From NCBI GenBank assembly GCA_045635785.1, contig JAZTWJ010000063.1:1-27929 (forward strand): a stretch of DNA of 27,929 bases. The letters run 5' to 3'. Source of the stretch: Flemingiibacterium sp045635785 (GTDB taxonomy: Bacteria > Bacillota > Clostridia > Oscillospirales > CAG-272). The position numbers and the translations under genes are program-made. Numbering within the stretch: the stretch's first letter is position 1; each line of letters starts with the position of its first letter. Below, one piece after another: positions 23,257 to 27,929 of this stretch. The notes beneath the pieces were generated by a model, which was not told where the DNA came from, ran no database searches, and saw nothing but the letters and a program-made list of their open reading frames with translations.

Positions 23257-25101
23257 ATGGCATTTGATGAGCGGAGAGCGGCGCTGCTTGAAAAAGCCAA
23301 TCAGCTGCCGCTTCGCGCCGGTGTGTATATCATGCGCGATAAAAACGGCAAGGTGATCTATGTCGGCAAATCCCGCGCGCTGAAAAACCGTGTCTCCTCC
23401 TATTTTCATGAATCCGCAAGGCATAATGAAAAAACGCGGCGCATGGTTTCCATGGTATACAGCTTCGATTATATTCTCACGGATACGGAGATTGAGGCAC
23501 TGTCTCTTGAAAACAGCCTGATCAAGCAGTATACACCAAAATACAATATCAAGCTCAAGGATGCCAAAAGCTATCCCTATCTCAAGCTGACCGTCAATGA
23601 TGATTTCCCCAAGCTGACCGTCACCCGCCGCCGTCTGAACGACGGAGCGAGGTATTACGGCCCCTATTCGGGTGCGGCGGCGGCTTACAGCATCCTCGGA
23701 ACGGTGCAAAAATCCTTTGCCATCGCATCGTGTGGAAAGGAATTCCCCCGCGATATCGGCAAGGAACGCCCCTGCCTCAACAAACACATCGGACTCTGCA
23801 TGGCGCCCTGTACGGGCGAGATTCCTTCGGCGGATTATAAGGCGGTTTTTAAGGAAATCCATGCTTTTTTGCGCGGCTCCTTTAAGGAATGCGAACAGTC
23901 GCTTCGGGAGAAAATGGAGTTTGCATCGGAAAATCTTCTGTTCGAAGCGGCGGCGCGCTATCGCGATCGCATCGAAGCGCTGTCGAAGCTATGGCAGCGG
24001 CAGAAGGTGGTGGGCTCCCCCGATATGGAGGAGGATGTCATCGCCCTCTATACGGACGAGGTCTGCTCCTGTATTTCCGTGTTCTATATCCGCAGCGGCA
24101 GTATTGCGGACAATGAGCATTTTCTTTTTCCTGCGGAGCAGATTGTCGATGAGGAAAACATGGCCGCTTTTTTATCGGAGCTGTACAATATCCGCGAGTA
24201 TGTGCCGCGGGAAATTTTGCTTGATTTTACGCTGCCCGAGGAGGAGCTTTTTGCACTTGCCGAGACGATTCGAGGCAGAGTGGGCTATAAGCCCGATATT
24301 CGCACACCCGAGCGGGGCGATCGCCGCCATCTTTGCGAAATGGTGTATGACAATGCCAAGCAGCAGGCAATGCTCTATAAAGCGCAGTCGGAAAAGGACA
24401 GCAAGACGCTGGTCAAGCTTGCCTCCATGCTTGCGCTGGAGGTGGTGCCCGAGCGCATCGAATGCTACGATATTTCCAACTTCGGCAAGGATAATATCAC
24501 GGCAGGCATGATCGTTTCGGAAAACGGAAAGCTGAAAAAATCAGCCTACCGCACCTTCAAAATCAAATCCACGGACGGCATTGACGACTACGGAGCCATG
24601 CGTGAGGCGCTCTCTCGCCGTCTGGCACATCTGACCGACGGATCCTTCGGCGATGCGCCCGACCTCATTCTGCTCGATGGCGGAAAGGGGCATGTGTCGG
24701 TCATTCGCGAGCTGTTGACGGAGCTTGGCGTGGAGATCCCCGTCTTTGGCATGGTCAAGGACGATTTTCACAAGACCCGTGCATTAACTGACGACAAAAG
24801 GGAGATCTCCATCGCCCGTGAACAGTCGGTGTTTCAATTTGTTTATAAGCTTCAGGAGGAGGTTCACCGCTATACCGTCACACGCATGGAGAACGCAAAG
24901 TCGAAGTCGGTGAAGCATTCCACGCTGGAGCAGATCGACGGTATCGGTACCATGAAGGCGAAAAGCCTGCTTGCCCACTTCCGCAGCATCGCAGCCATCA
25001 AGGCGGCGAGCAGGGAAGAACTGATGAAGGTAAGCGGCATTTCCGCCGCCAACGCGGATGCGATCATCCGCTTTTATCATAAAGGAGAAGAATCAAAATG
25101 A
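23257..25101 (+). CDS. uvrC: Excinuclease ABC subunit C
   Basis: This roughly 614-residue nuclease makes both incisions in nucleotide excision repair with UvrA and UvrB. The N-terminal GIY-YIG domain shows LRAGVYIM (19-26) and IYVGKSRALKNRV (34-46). A middle UVR motif (FASENLLFEAAARYRDRI) binds UvrB. The C-terminal RNase H-like endonuclease contains ECYDISNF and LDGGKGH. Tandem helix-hairpin-helix motifs close the protein (IDGIGTMKAKSLL, VSGISAANADAI). Length is typical. The ATG at 23257 gives the normal N-terminus but has a weak ribosome site; a TTG at 23230 just after GGGAG is an alternative. It overlaps rsmD by 4 bases (ATGA). Confidence 0.96.
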   Translation: MAFDERRAALLEKANQLPLRAGVYIMRDKNGKVIYVGKSRALKNRVSSYFHESARHNEKTRRMVSMVYSFDYILTDTEIEALSLENSLIKQYTPKYNIKLKDAKSYPYLKLTVNDDFPKLTVTRRRLNDGARYYGPYSGAAAAYSILGTVQKSFAIASCGKEFPRDIGKERPCLNKHIGLCMAPCTGEIPSADYKAVFKEIHAFLRGSFKECEQSLREKMEFASENLLFEAAARYRDRIEALSKLWQRQKVVGSPDMEEDVIALYTDEVCSCISVFYIRSGSIADNEHFLFPAEQIVDEENMAAFLSELYNIREYVPREILLDFTLPEEELFALAETIRGRVGYKPDIRTPERGDRRHLCEMVYDNAKQQAMLYKAQSEKDSKTLVKLASMLALEVVPERIECYDISNFGKDNITAGMIVSENGKLKKSAYRTFKIKSTDGIDDYGAMREALSRRLAHLTDGSFGDAPDLILLDGGKGHVSVIRELLTELGVEIPVFGMVKDDFHKTRALTDDKREISIAREQSVFQFVYKLQEEVHRYTVTRMENAKSKSVKHSTLEQIDGIGTMKAKSLLAHFRSIAAIKAASREELMKVSGISAANADAIIRFYHKGEESK

Positions 25102-25658
25102 GAATCATTACAGGAAGCGCGCGCGGAACCAAGCTGGAAACATTGGCAGGGGAGGCAACCCGTCCCACCGCAGAGCGAGTCAAGGAAGCCATTTTTTCTA
25201 TGATCCAATTTGATCTTGTGGATTCCACGGTTTTAGATCTGTTTGCAGGAAGCGGTCAGATGGGCTTGGAAGCCCTCAGCCGTGGCGCGGCAAAGGCACA
25301 TTTGGTGGATAGATCTGCCGAAGCGGTGGCGATTATCAAGAAAAATGCACAGAAAACCCATCTTTGGGAGCGTTGCCGCTTGGTGCTGTCCGATTATGCG
25401 GAATATCTGCGTGTTTCAAAGGGTAAGCAGAAGTTTGATTTTGTATTTCTTGATCCGCCATACGGAAGCGGCATGCTTCAAAATGCGCTGAAGCTGCTTG
25501 CGGATGCGGATCTGCTTGCGGATGGCGCATGGATCTTCTGCGAGGATGAAACGGACGATATTTTCGGCGAAGACGAAGAGCTGGCATCCCGCTATACCGT
25601 GGAAAAGCAGAATCGCTACGGACGGATCTTCATCACGGTGCTTTCTTTGAAGGACTAA
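25098..25658 (+). CDS. rsmD: 16S rRNA (guanine-966-N2)-methyltransferase
   Basis: This 186-residue AdoMet enzyme methylates G966 of 16S rRNA in the assembled small subunit. The N-terminus MRIITGSARG is characteristic, followed by RPTAERVKEAIF. The AdoMet site is VLDLFAGSGQMGLEAL (45-60) and the catalytic motif is DPPY (119-122). Length is normal. It is translationally coupled to uvrC by an ATGA overlap, with AAAGGAG before the ATG. coaD follows with a short leader, the widespread rsmD-coaD pairing. Confidence 0.95.
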   Translation: MRIITGSARGTKLETLAGEATRPTAERVKEAIFSMIQFDLVDSTVLDLFAGSGQMGLEALSRGAAKAHLVDRSAEAVAIIKKNAQKTHLWERCRLVLSDYAEYLRVSKGKQKFDFVFLDPPYGSGMLQNALKLLADADLLADGAWIFCEDETDDIFGEDEELASRYTVEKQNRYGRIFITVLSLKD

Positions 25659-25682
25659 AAGAAAAATCCTTCAGAAAACCTA

Positions 25683-25709
25683 GCCCAATAGGGCAGAAAG
25701 GCAGCTTTC
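25683..25709 (+). repeat. Tandem small hairpins in the coaD leader
   Basis: Two adjacent stems: GCCC/GGGC (25683-25694, loop AATA) and GAAAG/CTTTC (25696-25709, loop GCAG). There is no T-run, so this is not a terminator. It may shape the mRNA before coaD; no riboswitch family is recognised. Confidence 0.4.
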
Positions 25710-25736
25710 GCGGTGACGGAAGCGATGGTAAAAACA

Positions 25737-26228
25737 ATGTTAAATCCAAAAATTGCTTTGATTCCGGGCAGCTTTGATCCGCCTACCATCGGTCATTTTG
25801 ATATGGCGGAGCGAGCCGCGGCAATATTTGATGAGATTTGGGTGGTGGCTTTTGTAAATGCGGCGAAGAGCGGACGCTTTTCCGCAGAAGAAAAGCGCGC
25901 GCTGCTTGAAGCTTCCTTCGGACACATGAAAAACGTGCATACGGATGTTTCCGACGCCCTGCTCGCCGATTATGCAAAGGCACATGGGATCGGCACGCTG
26001 GTCAAGGGCGCGCGAGGGATCACGGACTTTGATTACGAGCTTTCGCTTTCGTGTATCAACCGCTCGCTGTTGCCCGAGCTGGATACGGTCATCCTGCCCA
26101 CAAAGGCAGAATATATGCACATCAGCTCCACCATGGTCAGCGAAATGCTGCGCTACGGAAAGGATTTTCAGGAGCTGGTTCCAAGGGGAAGCGTGGAGCT
26201 GCTTTCCGAGATTATGAACAAGCGGTAA
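25737..26228 (+). CDS. coaD: Pantetheine-phosphate adenylyltransferase
   Basis: This roughly 163-residue enzyme adenylylates 4'-phosphopantetheine to dephospho-CoA, the penultimate CoA step. The nucleotidyltransferase signature is PGSFDPPTIGH (10-20) with the (T/H)xGH motif. VKGARGITDFDYE lies at 89-101 and ISSTMVSEM at 129-137. The start at 25737 gives the family's usual length of about 160. In-frame GTG (25713) and ATG (25725) are alternatives, and no start has a strong ribosome site, so coupling or leader structure may matter. It is the last gene of the uvrC-rsmD-coaD run. Confidence 0.95.
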   Translation: MLNPKIALIPGSFDPPTIGHFDMAERAAAIFDEIWVVAFVNAAKSGRFSAEEKRALLEASFGHMKNVHTDVSDALLADYAKAHGIGTLVKGARGITDFDYELSLSCINRSLLPELDTVILPTKAEYMHISSTMVSEMLRYGKDFQELVPRGSVELLSEIMNKR

Positions 26229-26294
26229 AATCGCGGTCACGCTTTGGTAATGAAATTGGATAAATCGGGCGAAATACCGTGAACGCTTTTGAAA

Positions 26295-26330
26295 AATATG
26301 CAAAAAAATTTGCATATTGGCAAAAAAATT
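26295..26330. repeat. A-tract direct repeats and 10-bp hairpin upstream of the rsmH promoter
   Basis: A 10-bp stem (26295-26304 with 26309-26318, loop AAAA) overlaps two copies of an 11-base GCAAAAAAATT repeat, 20 bases apart (26300 and 26320). Phased A-tracts like these bend DNA and can act as an UP-type element. No T-run follows, so it is a poor terminator for coaD. Confidence 0.45.
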
Positions 26331-26343
26331 CCCGCGAAAGCTC

Positions 26344-26372
26344 TTGAAATTATGCGCGTTTTGCTGTATAAT
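26344..26372 (+). promoter_or_regulatory. Promoter of the rsmH/division cluster
   Basis: TTGAAA at 26344-26349, a 17-base spacer and TATAAT at 26367-26372. The leader of about 150 bases contains a 7-bp hairpin (26432-26438 with 26444-26450). No mraZ gene is present between coaD and rsmH, and only isolated TGGGA words occur, not MraZ-box arrays. Confidence 0.85.
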
Positions 26373-26530
26373 ATTCTATAGTGGGAATCAAAATTTTACA
26401 CTTAAACAAAATGTATGAAATCGCTTTTTCGGCTTTCCGTTTGGGAAAGCGAAATGATGCGTGATTGACTGCACATAACATTCCGCATTTTGGCGAAAGG
26501 AGCACGGATCATGGACGATCCGAAGATAGG

Positions 26531-27481
26531 ATGGAAAGCGAAACCACAGTTGTATTTTCTCATTATTCGGTACTGCTTGGTGAGTCCGTGGACGGCCTTG
26601 CCATCAAGCCAAACGGCATTTATGTGGACTGCACGCTTGGCGGTGGCGGACACTCGGAGGCGATCGCCTCGCGGCTGACGGACGGCAGATTGATCGCCAT
26701 CGACCAGGACAGCGCCGCCATTGAGGCAAGCAAAAAACGTTTGGCGCCCTTTGGTGACCGTGTGACTTTTGTTCGGGATAATTTCAAAAACATCGGAGCG
26801 GTGTTGGAGTCGCTCGGCATCGAAGGCATCGACGGCGCCGTGATCGATCTTGGGGTTTCTTCCTATCAGCTGGATACGCCCGAGCGCGGCTTTTCCTACA
26901 TGCACGATGCGCCGCTGGATATGCGTATGAATCCCGATGCGGAACTTGATGCCAAAGAGGTGATCAACACCTATTCCGAGGAGCGTTTGAAGCGACTGAT
27001 CTTTGAATACAGCGAGGAAAAATTCGCGGGCAGAATTGCCTCGAAAATCGTTGCGGCAAGAGCGATCAAGCCCATCGAAACCACCGCAGAGCTGGTGGAT
27101 CTGGTGAGATCCGCCATCCCCGCCAAAGCGAGGGAAGACGGGCCCCATCCCGCTAAGCGGACCTTTCAGGCGATCCGCATTGAGGTCAATTCGGAGCTTT
27201 CGATTATTGCACCGACGTTGGATGCGCTGCTCGACGTACTGAATCCGGGCGGACGGCTTTCGGTTATCACCTTCCATTCGCTGGTGGATCGCATTGTCAA
27301 GCAGACCTTTGCATCCCATGCGAAGGGATGTACCTGCCCAAAGGATTTCCCCGTATGCGTTTGCGGAAAAACACCCGAGATCAAGGTGTTTGGCAAGCCC
27401 ATTCTCCCATCGGAGAGGGAGCTTGACGAAAATCCGCGTTCCCGCAGCGCAAAATTGCGTATTGCTGAAAAATTAGCGTAA
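26531..27481 (+). CDS. rsmH: 16S rRNA (cytosine-1402-N4)-methyltransferase
   Basis: This 316-residue methyltransferase (MraW) makes N4-methyl-C1402 in the decoding centre. Family motifs are HYSVLLGE near the N-terminus, the AdoMet loop DCTLGGGGHSEAI, IAIDQD, VIDLGVSSYQLD, RGFSYMHDAPLDMRM, KRTFQAIRIEVN and ITFHSLVDRIVK. The start at 26531 gives the normal N-terminus but has no clear ribosome site. The strong AAAGGAG at 26496-26502 instead precedes an ATG at 26511 in another frame. It is normally the first or second gene of the division and wall cluster, as here. Confidence 0.94.
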   Translation: MESETTVVFSHYSVLLGESVDGLAIKPNGIYVDCTLGGGGHSEAIASRLTDGRLIAIDQDSAAIEASKKRLAPFGDRVTFVRDNFKNIGAVLESLGIEGIDGAVIDLGVSSYQLDTPERGFSYMHDAPLDMRMNPDAELDAKEVINTYSEERLKRLIFEYSEEKFAGRIASKIVAARAIKPIETTAELVDLVRSAIPAKAREDGPHPAKRTFQAIRIEVNSELSIIAPTLDALLDVLNPGGRLSVITFHSLVDRIVKQTFASHAKGCTCPKDFPVCVCGKTPEIKVFGKPILPSERELDENPRSRSAKLRIAEKLA

Positions 27482-27515
27482 ATATTTATAAACAATCGGA
27501 ACGGAGGTGAAGCCT

Positions 27516-27929
27516 ATGACGGATGTCGCATTCAAACAGAAAAATCGAAACGGAGCCATTGCCGGTCAGCGTGTCTCCACCCATCCGTCTTATAGGGAAT
27601 ATTCCTTTGAGAATCTGATTCGTTCCCCGCAAAATACGCGGCCGCAGGGCGGGCAAAATCCGCCACGCGGCGCACAGACCCCCCGTCCGCAGTCTACTGC
27701 TCAGCGCACGCCCGTCGGCGGCAATGCAAAGCGCATGAGCACCGCCGGAACAGCGACAGCAAGGCGCGGCATGGGACAAACGACGGCGCGCCCCATGCGG
27801 GATCCCCGTCAGGCACAGGCGGCGGCCGCCGCTGCAAAGAGGCGTGCCGAGGCTGAAAAAAAGGCAAGGGCGGCGCGCGCAAAACGTGCGGTAGCCACCA
27901 AAGCGCAGGCGGCAAAGGCAGAAAAGCTT
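27516..27929 (+). CDS. Basic, low-complexity protein N-terminus, probably FtsL-like (partial)
   Basis: An open frame of 138 codons runs off the window end with no stop. GGAGG (27503-27507) lies 8 bases before the ATG, and the gap to rsmH is 34 bases. The visible part starts MTDVAFKQKNRNG, then HPSYREYSFENLI. It continues as a disordered Pro/Gln/Arg/Thr-rich stretch and ends in an Ala/Lys/Arg/Glu-rich helix. In Clostridia the gene after rsmH usually encodes an FtsL-type division protein with a long basic cytoplasmic tail, so this is the likely identity. The membrane helix and coiled coil that would prove it lie outside the window. Confidence 0.65.
   Translation, partial: MTDVAFKQKNRNGAIAGQRVSTHPSYREYSFENLIRSPQNTRPQGGQNPPRGAQTPRPQSTAQRTPVGGNAKRMSTAGTATARRGMGQTTARPMRDPRQAQAAAAAAKRRAEAEKKARAARAKRAVATKAQAAKAEKL

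Noticed and set aside
23672..24511. A 279-codon frame inside uvrC in another phase
   Set aside because: Very rich in Arg and Ser, as expected for an out-of-frame reading; uvrC is certain here.
16647..26342. The 9-mer AGCTTTCGC found in three leaders (16647, 25703 and, reversed, 26334)
   Set aside because: Short, made of common local words, and placed differently against each gene; likely chance.
26380..26450. TGGGA words before rsmH as MraZ boxes
   Set aside because: Only two copies, far apart and not in the regular 10-bp array needed by MraZ.
1..27929. CRISPR arrays, insertion sequences, integrases or attachment sites, especially flanking the defence cassette
   Set aside because: No regularly spaced repeats, transposase motifs or flanking direct repeats were seen on reading; purL-side and 3'-side borders show no duplicated tRNA fragment.

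Overview
The window looks like a chromosomal segment of an anaerobic Clostridia-type Firmicute, probably a gut lineage. The evidence is a class III (oxygen-sensitive) ribonucleotide reductase, an HPr protein with both His15 and Ser46, strong AGGAGG-type ribosome binding sites, textbook sigma-A promoters with 17-bp spacers, intrinsic terminators after most units, and moderately high GC. No rRNA, insertion sequence, phage integrase or CRISPR array was seen. The species cannot be named from the sequence alone.

Layout. Bases 2-451 hold the 3' end of purL, closed by a terminator. Bases 608-6068 form a three-gene cassette with its own promoter: a TerB_N/TerB_C protein, a P-loop ATPase and a DEAD/DEAH-type helicase. 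In content and order this matches the anti-phage system Shango (sngABC), and it is the most notable object here. A small two-helix membrane protein runs convergently into its 3' end. Bases 6405-7190 encode a TIM-barrel sugar isomerase whose start codon appears to be ACG (or ATT). Bases 7260-9814 hold nrdD behind a perfect-consensus promoter and three NrdR-like boxes. Two minus-strand tRNA genes follow (Glu-TTC and Met-CAT), then a divergent Sfp-type phosphopantetheinyl transferase (10300-10938).

Bases 10983-13645 are a minus-strand hexuronate operon, uxaB-uxaA, with a 20-bp perfect palindrome at the uxaB start. Next come a small membrane protein (minus), an Amidase_6-type protein (plus), a Mrp/Nbp35-type Fe-S carrier ATPase (minus) and a two-helix zinc-ribbon protein (plus).

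Bases 16575-22581 look like one operon: rimM-trmD-murJ-O-antigen-ligase-like polymerase-two DUF4330-type proteins. It joins ribosome/tRNA maturation to envelope polymer assembly and lacks the usual rpsP and rplS partners. Bases 22697-26228 carry an HPr gene, then uvrC-rsmD-coaD with tight spacing. Bases 26344-27929 open a division/cell-wall (dcw) cluster with rsmH and a truncated, basic, FtsL-like ORF, and mraZ is missing.

Functionally, most of the window is housekeeping: purine synthesis, dNTP supply, tRNAs, rRNA/tRNA modification, DNA repair, CoA synthesis and wall assembly. The clearly accessory parts are the Shango-like cassette, the hexuronate operon and several small membrane proteins.
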